The notes under the pieces were generated by a model that saw only the letters and a list, made by a program, of their open reading frames with translations, was not told the origin of the DNA and searched no databases. Shown in pieces: positions 49,754 through 60,622 of a DNA stretch of 64,000 nt. The stretch comes from Nautilus pompilius. Lineage: Eukaryota > Mollusca > Cephalopoda > Nautilida > Nautilidae. How positions within the stretch are numbered: position 1 is the stretch's first letter; each line of letters starts with the position of its first letter. The position numbers and the translations under genes are program-made. Location of the stretch: positions 102,224 through 166,223 of the forward strand of contig JACATO010001663.1 of NCBI GenBank assembly GCA_018389105.1, written 5' to 3'.

Positions 49754-50340
49754 ACGTATAGATGGGGCTATAATCTACGTCATCTGTTTACGTATAGATG
49801 GGGATATAATCTACATCATCTGCTTACGTATAGATGGCGATATAATCTACATAATCTGCTTACGTATAGATGGGGCTATAATCTACGTAATCTACTTACG
49901 TATAGATGAGATAAAGTTATAATCTACATAATCCGGTTACGTATTATATGAGGCTATATAACCTACGTTATCTGTTTACGTATAGATGGGGATATAATCT
50001 GCATCATCTGCTTACGTATAGATAGCGCTATAATCTACATAATCTGCTTACGTATAGATGGGGCTATAATCTATATAATCTGCTTACTTATAGATGAGAT
50101 AAAGCTATAATCTACATAATCCTTTTACGTATTAGATGAGGCTATATAACCTACGTTATCTGTTTACGTATAGATGGGGCTATATTCTACGTAATCTACT
50201 TACGTATAGATGACGCTATAACCTACGTCATCCGCTTATGTATAGATGTAGCTATAATTTACATCATCTGATTACTTATAGATGGGACTATAATCTACAT
50301 CTTCTTATGTATGTAGATGGAGTTATAAACGACGTCATAC
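49754..50340. repeat. 36-bp minisatellite, about 16 copies, with higher-order structure
   Basis: The unit runs ACGTATAGATGGGGCTATAA then TCTACGTCATCTGTTT. About 16 copies follow head to tail with moderate divergence. A variant block containing GATGAGATAAAG followed by TGAGGCTATATAACC appears twice, with starts at 49905 and 50093, 188 bp apart. This suggests duplication of about five units at once. Each unit carries the palindrome TACGTA. Not protein-coding. Confidence 0.95.
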
Positions 50341-51504
50341 CTTTGCTCATCTATACATTTATTATCAACTACTCCTGCTCTCCCCTATCAGCTAAAATAG
50401 TTCAATTTCACTTAATTCCATATAATTTTTTCAATGTCAAATTCAGATGATTACCAAAGAAAGCACAGGGTTAAAGCATAGATGTTAATTTATGACTGTC
50501 AGCGAATACTCGAGCTAATATCACTTGTAGTTGTTCTTCATTTTTTGAACTTGTAATTTTCATATCTTAACTCCCTTCCCCCAGTTCACCACGTCAGCCT
50601 TTACCTTACCTTGTCTTGGGCATATTTAAAAGGCAGCCCAGAAGCACGAATTAGCATTCGTGTTGAAGCTCCTCTATATTTAGTCAAATATAGATGCAAT
50701 GAAAAATAGCGTTGGGTCGGAGAAATGTACGGATTTGTCGTGCTAAAGGATTACATTGAAAAGGAAAGTTCTTACTTTCAGACCCTATGGCTTAACCTGT
50801 GCTGAACAATACAATTTTGAAGGGTAGTGAGGTTCAAATGCATATCAGGTGATAGGTATACAGAGAATTAAGGAAAAATCAATTACAAGGGAGACAATTC
50901 ATGTCTTTAGCTTGACGTCATATATTGACGCGCCGATGAAACATTTTTTATGACAACATATATCATGTGCCTCGTCACACAGCTTCATCTCGAAGATGTT
51001 TCCGCTTAAATATAACTTTTTAATGCATTTAATTACTTGCGATGCGTTTGTATTTAGGCTAGACTCGGCTTGTTTAAACAGTTGCGGTAATGGCGTTGCG
51101 CTAGAACAGCTGAGCTTCCGAAGTCCGGCAGCCACATTTTTTAAAATTTTTTTCACTCTGATGAAGGCAGGGTGCGGTGTGCGGCTGACAAGAAGTGATG
51201 TTACTAGCATCAGCAACGAGCTTCAGGAGACATCCCAAACACATACGCTCAATCCATACGTCTCATGCCCACGCAACGCGTACTTACCAGCTTCAGCTTT
51301 TAGCCCTCTTTTACTCCTATGCTGCTAGTTTTCATTCAAAGCATCTATTTCACCACCCCCTCTCTCTTATATATATATAATATCTTGTCTTTCTATTTTT
51401 CTATTTTTGTTGTCTCCGCTTTTGCCTCCCATTTTCTCATTCAGTAACTCATCCTCTTTTAATCTATCCACTCTCCTCACTTACTTCCATCTCTCTCTCT
51501 CTCG

Positions 51505-51556
<52 letters not shown>

Positions 51557-52259
51557 ATTCCCCCCCCCACCCACACAAGCTGAATACATATTAATTTTGT
51601 TCACACACTGAAACTCCGCTCCTGACAGCCTCTTTCAATAGCTTTTGTTCACTTGCTTTCGCGAATATTATAAAATTGCCAGTTCATTGTGCTATCTCCG
51701 CCCATTTCTAGCCTTATCTGTGGTTCTGCCCTAGATTTCTAATCTCTGGCTTTTCTCGATCTTCTGCGCAGTTCACTGCTTAAGTCTGCTCAGTTTAAAT
51801 ATTAGATTCACAGCAGAATCCACACACATTCGCCCGACGAGCTCTATGACTGCCTTGTTCATTTCACCAGCTAGCCGTGTTCATTTCATAAGCGCCGAAA
51901 TATTTCTGAATACATAAGTTTCGTCGTCCACAAGACGCCTCTCTCTCTCTCTCTCTCTCGTCTCTCTCTCTCTCTCCTCTCTCTCTCCTCTCTCTCAGAT
52001 CGCTGATTAGTATAAGTTTTCACTTAAAATCCCCTCCCCCACGTTTTCTCCTCCTCCTTTATATCTTTTTCAATGAATCAGATCTGTAATTTTATACGCT
52101 ATCTCTTTTTCTGGCCTTATTCGATTGTCTTCCAATCGCTTAAATCATCAGCAGACAGGATTTTCCTGTCTTCCCCTCTCGTGCAAACTTTCCACAGATC
52201 GTGGATGTTCTGAGAGACGTCCGCCTGGCCGTGTGAGAGCCAGATGAGGTTTATCTGAG
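50341..52259. other. No gene recognised; two CT arrays
   Basis: Mixed sequence with (CT)n arrays at 51489-51555 and 51941-51997 and general CT-richness from 51.3 kb on. The minus-strand frame 51216-50899 (105 codons) and its antisense partner show no known domain. Confidence 0.5.
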
Positions 52260-52870
52260 ATTCGTGTCGACTCCGCTCGACTGGACGGTGGGACGGAGGA
52301 GGGGGAGGGGACGGTCGCTCGTCTCTTCCTCCGGCGCTAGGCCGGGCAAAGCCGTGTGTGGGTAATCGAGCGCCAGCCGACTGGAGCGGGCGAGGAAAAA
52401 TCAAGACTCCCGCCCGTCGCTGCCTCGCACTCTTCAATAAAACCACGTGAAGGGGGGGGGAGGGGGCGGCTCGGGAAAGCGCCCACGGCCACAATTATGC
52501 TCAATCCTGGGTTCGAGCGCACGAGGGCCACTGCCACGGTGGAGAGAAGCCAGTCAGAAGTTCCCAGATCGGCGGCGGCAAGAACGAAAATTTTAATTGT
52601 TTGTAATCGTGCTCGCTTTCAGCCAATCGGGTCGCGCGGCTTCGCGGGATACGCTCCACTCTACTTGACAGTGTCTGTTTCTATCAATCATGAAACCCGA
52701 ACGGGCCGGAGCCGACCCCACGAATCCCGATACGTATTGCACAAGTCCCCCGACAGACTAGCTGCGAAGCGACCGACCGACTGACTGACTGACTGACGTA
52801 CGGGCCCGCCACTTCTCCAACATGTCCGCTACGCCGGCTATCTATCACTGCTGCTTTCCCCCTCTTCCAG
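52260..52870 (+). promoter_or_regulatory. CpG-rich region upstream of the Wnt5 start, probable promoter or leader region
   Basis: The block is G+C- and CpG-rich, ends within 40 bp of the Wnt5 start codon and contrasts with the CT-rich DNA before it. A GC-box-like GGGGCGGC lies at 52463-52470 and a CCAAT box at 52623-52627. A GACC/GACT tandem run spans 52773-52797. No TATA box was seen. At 52851-52870 CTGCTTTCCCCCTCTTCCAG is a good splice acceptor. The upstream part could therefore be either the promoter with its leader or the last piece of an upstream intron. The 142-codon frame 52356-52784 is not recognised and is probably chance in G+C-rich DNA. Confidence 0.5.
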
Positions 52871-52908
52871 GGCTGATCCCTGTGTGTCGGTGGTAGATCT
52901 CCGTCAAG
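52871..52908 (+). other. Minimal 5' UTR of Wnt5
   Basis: If the acceptor at 52869-52870 is used, the coding exon has a 38-nt leader. An in-frame stop TAG at 52894-52896, 12 nt before the ATG, rules out an N-terminal extension from upstream in this frame. The context CAAGATGG has A at -3 and G at +4, favourable for initiation. Confidence 0.55.
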
Positions 52909-52997
52909 ATGGCGCGAAGGACGGCGCGGAAAAACTGGGTATCTCTGCTCCTCGGGTTCCAGAGCCTCATGCTGACGGCCGCCCTGGAGATGTGGTG
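52909..52997 (+). CDS. Wnt5 ligand, coding exon 1 (start codon and signal peptide)
   Basis: This exon encodes the first 29 residues and two bases of codon 30 of a secreted Wnt growth factor. The N-terminus MARRTARKNW is basic. It is followed by the hydrophobic VSLLLGFQSLMLTAAL, a signal peptide that sends the protein into the ER, where Wnts are lipid-modified and glycosylated. The donor at 52998 reads G|GTAAGT, a consensus site, and leaves phase 2. Joined to the next exon it gives MWW-NLG, comparable to the SWWSLG that follows the signal peptide in vertebrate Wnt5a. The start is chosen because an in-frame stop lies 12 nt upstream and the initiation context is good. The short intron that follows is 425 bp. 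Assignment rests mainly on exon 2; taken alone this exon is only a signal peptide in frame with it. Confidence 0.85.
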
Positions 52998-53422
52998 GTA
53001 AGTAGAAACTTTATTGTACGTGCACATGCCCGATACACTGGCAAATATCGCTGTTTGGTTTCTTATGATCACCATCATTAACACACACACACAAATAAGA
53101 TAGATAATGTACATATATTTTTCCTTTCCCCCGTCTGTCAACAAGTGCATATTTGAAAGTTCCCTCCTTTTTTCTCGACTTATGCTAATAATCTCTGTTT
53201 GCAAAATTTACGCATGGTTCGTACAGGGTACATAACCTTGTGATCAGCTCTTTCAGCGAGGTGATTTGAGGATAGGGACCGGGGGACCACTCATTGTCTA
53301 TCACTGTACAAGAAAACAAAATAAACACACACACACGTAAATCTACACAAACACTCGCGTGTGTTTGTGTATATATGCTTATTTCATTTCTTCTTTTTTT
53401 GTGTGTGTGTGACCCTTTCTAG
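52998..53422 (+). other. Wnt5 intron 1
   Basis: 425 bp from GTAAGT to a pyrimidine-rich tract ending CCCTTTCTAG. It contains (AC)n and (GT)n runs near 53081, 53327 and 53400. Removal keeps the reading frame, phase 2 to phase 2. Confidence 0.85.
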
Positions 53423-53679
53423 GAATCTTGGAATACGGGGTTTGGACACATGGCGAAATCAGCAACTATATATCATCGGGGCTCAGCCGATGTGCGTGCA
53501 ACTGAAGGGGCTCTCACCTGGCCAGATGCGACTGTGCCAGCTCTACCACGACCACATGCCGAGTATCGGGCGAGGCGCACAGATGGGAATAAGCGAATGC
53601 CAGTGGCAGTTTCGGTTCCGACGCTGGAACTGCAGCACCGTGGACGACAAGTCGGTGTTCGGACCCGTTCTGGAAATAG
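53423..53679 (+). CDS. Wnt5 ligand, coding exon 2 (start of the Wnt domain)
   Basis: Encodes residues 30-115 and the first base of codon 116. [11 protein letters not shown] (about 45-54), [17 protein letters not shown] (59-75), [18 protein letters not shown] (85-102) and [10 protein letters not shown] (107-116) follow the Wnt5 pattern closely: YIIGAQPLC, GLSQGQ.KLC.LY.DHM, GIKECQ.QFR.RRWNCST and SVFG.V..IG. Cys 54, 68, 89 and 100 are early conserved Wnt cysteines, and NCS at 99-101 is an N-glycosylation sequon. Wnt5 proteins act through Frizzled and Ror/Ryk receptors in non-canonical signalling. The donor at 53680 reads GTAAGA in phase 1 at the position expected before the SRETAF segment. About 250 residues of the usual 360-380, including the lipid-carrying CHGVSGSC loop, are not in this window. 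Wnt5 is preferred over other Wnts because of YIIGAQP and STVDD-SVFG. Confidence 0.95.
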
Positions 53680-54396
53680 GTAAGATTGGAGTTCGCGTCT
53701 GTTTTCCTACCGTTCTGCCCGCTCGCCTCTCCCACACACGTGCGCGGACCATCGCCCAGGACGGCGAACACGGGTAGGTTTTCGTTAGTGCACAAACATC
53801 TCTTCCTTCCTCCCCCTCTCTGGGGAGTTTGTCCAGGATTCCTACCCGCCCATCAGGTTACTTGCCTATTTTGGACAAGGAGACAGATCTGTTTGGCTCT
53901 TCACCACTTATTATTCTTAATATATATCTACGTCCGCATCAGATTTTTGATAAAACGTTAAATTACTCTCGAACCGCATTAGAACAGAGCTCCGTTACCT
54001 GTCCACCGACGTCAGTTTACTTAAAGCACTTTTTAAAAAGAAGATGCAGAGCAGATGAACGGTTATACCGGCTCTGTATCCATTCGAAGCCTTTACTGAC
54101 ATGGAAAGACACAGGAGAGATCTCTGTAAGTGTTGGCAACTACCTGTCGTCTACAGTGGCTGTCCTCGACGCCTTTTGATTTTACAGAAAAGAAAAAAAC
54201 GAGTTAATACTGCCTGCCTGTTTATAGCTATTCGATAAGGTATCGGCGGAGAGAGGTTACCCAGTATAGTGGAGAGGTAATTCGGGATTATTCCACTGTT
54301 TTATCCTCAAAAAACTGGCTAACGTTCCGAAGAACATTCCGTGTCGTCGTCAGCAGTTATCCCGAGGTCACAACATATATTGTTGGTGTTCATAAC

Positions 54397-54455
<59 letters not shown>

Positions 54456-55498
54456 GTTATTGTTGTTTGTTGTTGTTTGCTAGTACGAGTCTTGCATGTT
54501 ATAGCCGTAATATAAATATTGCCCTATTATTATTAGCATCATGACAGTAGCATGACGGCACGAGACGTGTTTATTATTAGCACTAACAGAAACAATTTAT
54601 ATTGCTATATTATTAGAGTTGTTATTTTATTTATCTTAGCGTTTTTTTAAAAATATTCTTGGTCTTGAAATTTCTCCCTTTCACCTCTTAACTTAAAAAA
54701 AAAAAACACAACGCTTTTCATGCTTTAACGAGGAATCAGATGGTAATTTTGCCCCATGCCTAACGAATGGAGTTTTCACTTCACCACTTCGCGCACCTGC
54801 TTTCAATTTAAAGGGGAAAAAAAGAAAATCTAAATGGAGTATTCAACATTAGCTGAACAGGTAGATAGATTCCTTCGTACACCTGCGCACAAGGTACGGA
54901 GAACCTCCCACGATAACCCTATCAGCGCGTGAGACTCCCAGGTAAGTATATAAATATTTGAAGTCTGCGATTCAGAAGTGCATTGGGTGTAACATGTATC
55001 CGTAAGGCAAACGGATGGAGCCTTAATAATTCAGAACAACCGGAATGTTAATGTTACTGTGAGGGAGTTCGCTGCCGGCCAAGCGTCTGCAAGGAAACGG
55101 ATTTGTGTTTGGGGGGTATGGGGCAGGTGGGAGCTAAAGTTATACTGAAATTATTGGTTTAAATAGCAAATGTATAACATACGGGATAAGGACAAAATAA
55201 TCGATTAAGTATGAGATTTAAGAAATACGATTGATCAGAGAAGAAAATCGTATACACGGCTGAGTGTCGGCTCGCTGAGATAGTCGATCGGGCCTGGGTG
55301 GCTGTTTGGTGGCTTCGTTAATTCTATTGGAAAAGAGCAAAACAAATTAAACCGGAAAAAGAAATAGTAACAATAACAAAAAGGGACAAACTCGTCAGAC
55401 GGTATAAGTCGACTGACCCTGTTTAACTTTATCACTCTCGCAGTACGTCCACCTGTAGGGACTTGACGAATTGACAGAGGGAGCTGAAAGACCACGTG
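53680..55498 (+). other. Start of Wnt5 intron 2; no exon found
   Basis: No frame from here to the window end encodes the SRETAF, ELSTCGCS or later Wnt segments, so the rest is read as a long intron of at least 10.3 kb. This part is mixed, with a 116-codon frame at 53829-54179 that shows no domain, and AT-rich from 54.4 kb. Confidence 0.6.
54398..54455. repeat. (ATT)n microsatellite
   Basis: About 19 units followed by a (TTG)n-like run. Confidence 0.97.
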
Positions 55499-55529
55499 TA
55501 GCTGAAGAAATCAGCACGGGGGGGGGGAC

Positions 55530-55718
55530 TTCTTTTCTACGGGCCAGATATCTGCCCTCGGCTCGTCGTCCTCTCCTGGTTTGACATTACGGTGTAGAGG
55601 TGGACTTCTGTAATCGGGAAAGTTCCCACCCCGAGTGAATATGGTATCTGTCGATAGTCGCCATAGATTGTATAGTTCTCTATCGAGGAAGTCTCTCTCG
55701 CGAGCTCCCTCCCCAGCT

Positions 55719-55750
<32 letters not shown>

Positions 55751-56237
55751 CGAAATCTCTCCTCCTCTAGATCAAGAGAGAGAGAGAGAGTCATCTCTCC
55801 CCACTCGGAGAGCTCTCCATCCCCATAGTCTCTCTCTCTAGATAAAGAAATCTCTCTCTCTCTCTAATCCCAGAAGCTCCTCTCGCTTCATCTCTCTCTC
55901 TCCCTCATCTCTCATCTCGACCAAGAGCGTCTCTCTCTCTCTCTTCAAAGAGGATATTTCTCTCAATCTCTCTCTCAAGAGTGAGCTCTCTCGCTCCTCG
56001 TCATCTCAGCTAGAGAATCTCTCTCGTCCTATAGCGCTCTCTCTCTCAGATTCTCTCTGGATCCCGACTCATCTCTCTCTCTCTCGCTCCCCATATTTAT
56101 CTCTCTCTCTAGATTCTCGCTCTCTCTCCCCTCTCTCTTCCTTCTCTCTCTCTCCTTTCTCTCTCCCTCCCTTATCTCTCCCTCTCTCCTCTTCTCCTTC
56201 TCTCTCTCTTCTCTCTCCTCTCCTCTCTCTCTCCTCC

Positions 56238-56309
<72 letters not shown>

Positions 56310-56335
56310 CTCCTCTCTCCCCCCACCTCTCGATC
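55530..56335. repeat. Degenerate CT-rich region with short GA inversions
   Basis: About 800 bp dominated by TCTCTC. The first half is broken by short GA runs and palindromes such as GAGAGCTCTC and CTAGAT-type hexamers, and the second half (about 56.1-56.33 kb) is nearly pure CT. Open frames on the minus strand (Arg/Glu repeats, up to 104 codons) are artefacts. Confidence 0.9.
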
Positions 56336-56875
56336 TCTTCCATCGATCTGTCGATCTTTCAAACGACGTTTATAGCTTATTTTTTTCTTTTTAGGAAAAA
56401 TTAATTAGCCTTCCTTTTTTCCTCCTCCTCTCTCTCTTCAGCTCCCCATCTCTTTCTCCTCCCCCTCTCGTTTCCCAGTATTTATTCTGTCTTTCTCTCT
56501 CTCTATGCTTTCTTCCGCCTTTTCTTTTGTATGCTATGATAAATAACATGGAACATTTAAAAAACAAAAATCAAAAAAGAGAAAGAAAACGAACCCTTGA
56601 AACATTCAGTCATTACAAGGGAAAAAAAGCAATATTGTTTTTAAATATGTTAATACATTTGCCTATCACGAACCACCTCCCACAATTGTTTTCCGTCATC
56701 TATGCTTAATAATTTCGGTAAATACTACCCCGAATTTTAAAAAAAGGAACAAAATGTCTTTCGTATTAAGGCGAGCACTTACCTCTGGTGGCATCTCAAA
56801 TATATATTTTAAAGTCATATAACAATGTGTGTATATATTGGTATTACAGCAAATTTTCTAACCGAAACTTCTCAG

Positions 56876-56942
<67 letters not shown>

Positions 56943-57424
56943 TGCAGGGAATTGTGCGTTTGGCGGGGTTTAAAATCTCTCTGCATGTGCGTTAATTATC
57001 AATTTAACTTCACCTTCTATTGGAGTGCCGATTTTCGCTTCTTTTATCAGAATTAACCGAAATTTGTCCCCCTGGCCCCGAACGTAACATAGGACACCAA
57101 TTACATCGTGTCTTTGGTCAGGAAGCTTCACCAGCTTCTGACCGGTGAAATGTGACCACGGTCTGACCAGCACGCCGGTAGATCACTAGAACGGAATAAC
57201 CGTTTGTCCTTCGGGGTTTGCGTTTTCATTTTCGAGCCGAACCTGAAGAAGAAAACCATCGAAAAGGAAGAAAGAAAATACATGAGTTTATTTTGCTGGC
57301 GAGACTGAGAACCATTAAAAAAAAAAAAACCGCTGATGGCGTAGCTGTTGAATTTGTCGAGCAGGAAGTACTCACTTACTGATTGGTTCGCGCTCCCAGC
57401 GAGTCGTCCTGCCTGCTGCACGGC
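56336..57424. other. Intron sequence, no exon recognised
   Basis: AT-rich, with the (ATT)n array at 56876-56942 and mixed sequence after it. Nothing coding was recognised. Confidence 0.45.
56876..56942. repeat. (ATT)n microsatellite
   Basis: About 22 perfect units. Confidence 0.97.
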
Positions 57425-57600
57425 CCGCGGGTAGGCTAAGGGGAATAGCGGCCGTACCTGTTCCTCAGTTAGTAGTTATCGCAGGTTCGAATCACGATCA
57501 GAGTGCGTGTTAATGCTCAGGGGCGGGCGAGTTGGCATTTTTAGGTTCTGTGCCAAGTATAAATGCTCTTGTTCGTTATTTTAGGCCACCCTGCTTCTCT
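57425..57600 (+). mobile_element. tRNA-derived SINE-like fragment
   Basis: TAGGCTAAGGGGAAT resembles box A, and 45 bp later CAGGTTCGAATCACGATC is a box B. The part after box B (CAGAGTGCG...) resembles the corresponding part of the element at 46.5 kb (CGAGAGTGG). It lies within Wnt5 intron 2. Confidence 0.5.
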
Positions 57601-57819
57601 ACGGAAGTTTCTTTTAAAAATATGTTAACTAAGAAATTTACTTATTAATTTTCTTCTTTCTGGAATCCATTCGGTCTGAGCCAATCACCCCCTCTTATTT
57701 TAATATTAATGAGGAGGAGGAGGAGAATTACTGATCGAGTTTATCATTTCTTTTTGGAGGCAATTCAGGAAAAAACAACCCTTTTCACACCGATTACCCC
57801 CTGAACTATTTATTTATTT

Positions 57820-58370
57820 TTGCCTGTTACTTTCCGGCTAAGTTGGCTCGAACCCGGACGGCACCCTGCCGAAGCTCTCCGCCGGCTCGAGACATCTGTT
57901 AAAACAGTCAGGGCCACGCAGTTCTCGTTGTTTTGCCCTGTTACGCGCCCCGGCCCAACGCAGGTGCGCGCGCGGCCAGGGCTACAGATGATCATCTGTC
58001 TCCGGGCGAACCTTCTTCGTGTTGGCCGCCGCCGGGAAGACGAAAACTGCAGCCATATAGGGCTGCTGTCGTTGTTACCTGTACTACGCGCTGATGATAT
58101 CGGTAACGAACTTCTCTCGCCGTGGTTGGCGCTGCTTACCTGGACGATCGGGAGGGAGTATGTCCAGCGGGGAAACAGACCGGCTCCCGGCAGTCGGCCC
58201 GTCGTGTACGTACGTCGGGAGAGGTGCCCTGTCAGGACAGGTGCCCGCTCCGCCCCTCTAGTTAACTGCGCTCGGCGGAGGGAGAACCAGGAGCGAGTGG
58301 CCTGGTCCATAACCGACCGGTGTAGAAATTGTGATGGTTTAGCTGGCCTTCTGGAGGCTTGGAAGCCATA
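57820..58370. other. CpG-rich island inside Wnt5 intron 2
   Basis: A sharply bounded G+C- and CpG-rich block with open frames of 183 codons (+) and 166 codons (-) over the same DNA. Neither product has a recognisable domain, and overlapping frames are expected in CpG-rich DNA because stop codons are AT-rich. It could be an intronic promoter or enhancer, or an exon of an unrecognised gene. Confidence 0.4.
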
Positions 58371-58421
58371 AGGTGGGGTCCCATACCTGGTTTTTAATTA
58401 GGGTTACGATCGAATAAGTTG

Positions 58422-58489
<68 letters not shown>

Positions 58490-58492
58490 CAA

Positions 58493-58556
<64 letters not shown>
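58422..58556. repeat. Interrupted (ATT)n array
   Basis: About 43 units in two blocks split by ATCAACATT near 58490. Confidence 0.97.
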
Positions 58557-58559
58557 TCA

Positions 58560-59158
58560 AACGTGCGGTTGAAAAGTTAACTCAGATAACAGTAGATGAT
58601 CCCGTGCCTGCGTCTATTAGTTTAAAATAAGAATGACCAGAAATAATAATTTGACGAATATTAATTTAATCTGATTAGAATTTTAATTTGCGAGAATAAT
58701 AATTTGCATGAAAAAAATTATATATATATATATATAGACCTAAATCAGATTTGAATAAGGATGGGAATCCGACTGACCGACCGACACCAGCTAGAAACCT
58801 GTCCAGGCGAAGTTGTCGTCCTCCTCACTCCTGCTGGGTTAGAATCACCCTGTAACCGTTGGAAGTAAACTCCGGACCGAACTTTTCCTTTGGTTTTCAT
58901 AATGATATTACGTGAGAGACCCTGATTATAACTGTACCCCTGACCTGAGAGTTAGTCGGCCCGTAAGAGAACCGCTCTCCACAGTCTCGCCAACTCTGTG
59001 TGTTCTTTTCCTACTTTTTCTCTCTTATGTTCATTTCTTTCCTTCACGTTACCTTTTCCTCCAGCAAAATTTTTTTTGGCCCCTATTTCTTGTCTACCAT
59101 GTCCCTTTCGGGTTTTGTTTTTCTTTTTAAAAATTTCGCCGCTCCTAAAAAATTTGCA
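58560..59158. other. Intron sequence, no exon recognised
   Basis: AT-rich with an (AT)n run at 58719-58735, then T/C-rich. Nothing coding was recognised. Confidence 0.45.
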
Positions 59159-59742
59159 TTCTCTCTCTCTCTCTCCCTCCTCTCTCCCCTTTCTATATCT
59201 CCACTCTCTCTCTCTCCCTCCCTCTCTCCTCTTCTATATCTCCACTCTCTCTCTCTCTCTCCCTCCCTCTCTCTCTTCCTCTTTCTATATCTCCACTCTC
59301 TCTCTCTCTCCTCTCGCTCTCTCTCCCTCCCTCCCTCCTTTCTATATCTCCACTCTCTCTCTCTACCATCTCTCTCTATCTCTCTCTCTCTCCCTCGCTC
59401 CTCTCCCTCCCTCTCTCCCCTTCTATATCTCCACTCTCTCTCCTCCCTCCCTCTCCTCCCCCTTCTATATCTCCACTCTCTCTCCCTCCCTCTCGTCCCC
59501 TTTCTATATATCCACACACACACTCTCTCTCTCTCTCTCTCTTCTACCCCTCTCTCTCTCTCTCCACTCGCTCCCTCTCCCTCCCGCTCTCCTCCCTTTC
59601 TATATCTCCACACACACACACCACACAACAACACTTCTCTCCGCATCTCTCTCATCTCTCCTCTCTCTCTCTCTCCTCTCCTCTCTCTCTCTCTCCTCTC
59701 TCTTCGGCTCTCTCTCTCTCTCCCTCTCTCTCTCTCTCTCTG
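59159..59742. repeat. CT array with an embedded minisatellite motif
   Basis: About 580 bp. The motif TTCTATATCTCCACTCTC or a close variant recurs eight times (near 59190, 59231, 59283, 59340, 59421, 59463, 59501 and 59598), spaced 37-97 bp apart with CT or CCCT runs between. It ends in CACACAC variants. Open frames of 312 and 330 codons cross it and encode Ser-Leu repeats; they are not genes. Confidence 0.93.
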
Positions 59743-60548
59743 TTTTTCGCCTTTTATCCAAACGGCTTCTCCTCTTTTCCGTTCCCTTCCTTTCCATATC
59801 CATTTCCTGCGCATCCGCTCGTTTACGATCCCACCTTCCATCTCCCCCGACCCCTCTTCATCAGCCGCCACGTGTACTCGAATATCCATCCATTCCCTGT
59901 TTTCTTTGTCGTTCTTACCAATCATTATTTTTTTAGAAAGATACAAAAAAAAAAGAGCAGAAAAAGTCTGGGAATCCGTAGGATACCTTTAAAGAACAGT
60001 ATAGAACCTTATATAGGGATACTTATATTATAGCACCTTCGATACCGGGTCTTCTTTACCTTTTTTGGACTCGTCGGAATCCATTATATACAGCTAGTCT
60101 TTTCCGGCCAGCACTGAGTGAACCGGTGATGGGACACCGGGAGAGAGGAATATATCCGGGCCCATATATTCATTTGTAGCTGTTAACCGAAGCTATTTTC
60201 ATAGCTTTTATATATTGCACCCCACCCCCATACCTCCCCCCTCTTTTCTTTTTCTTTTTACAATTCCATATGTCGCATTAATAGGAGATTATGGTTTTAT
60301 GGAATGAATGCTCTAAATTTTCTTTCTGTTCTGTATTGTCCGCTTTGAATTCCACTTCTGTAAATTACCTTTTTCACCCACCTACGACTCCGGCTACTGG
60401 CTAATAAACGTTATTTTTTACCTATTCATGCCGTTTATCAGCCTTACAACCTTAAGCAGTCTTATATATATATCTACTACTGAGTAATTCAGGGTCAGAT
60501 TGTCTCATCTGCATCATTCGTCTCTTTAATTTTAACGCTACTCCGCTC
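59743..60548. other. Intron sequence, no exon recognised
   Basis: Mixed to AT-rich, pyrimidine-rich at the start. Nothing coding was recognised. Confidence 0.45.
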
Positions 60549-60550
60549 TA

Positions 60551-60603
<53 letters not shown>

Positions 60604-60622
60604 TATTATTATTATTATTATT
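60549..60622. repeat. (ATT)n microsatellite
   Basis: About 24 units with one TATTAT slip at 60599. Confidence 0.97.

Noticed and set aside
52356..52784. 142-codon frame just upstream of Wnt5
   Set aside because: Not in frame with the Wnt exon, no domain, and lies in the CpG-rich leader or promoter region.
52884..53081. 65-codon frame overlapping Wnt5 exon 1
   Set aside because: A shadow frame; it reads through the consensus donor at 52998 and matches nothing.
55537..56362. Arg/Glu-rich frames of 85-104 codons on the minus strand
   Set aside because: Translation of a GA dinucleotide array.
58998..59992. Open frames of 312 and 330 codons (+) and 287 codons (-)
   Set aside because: They run through CT arrays and encode Ser-Leu or Arg-Glu repeats in several frames at once; no stop codon is possible in such repeats.
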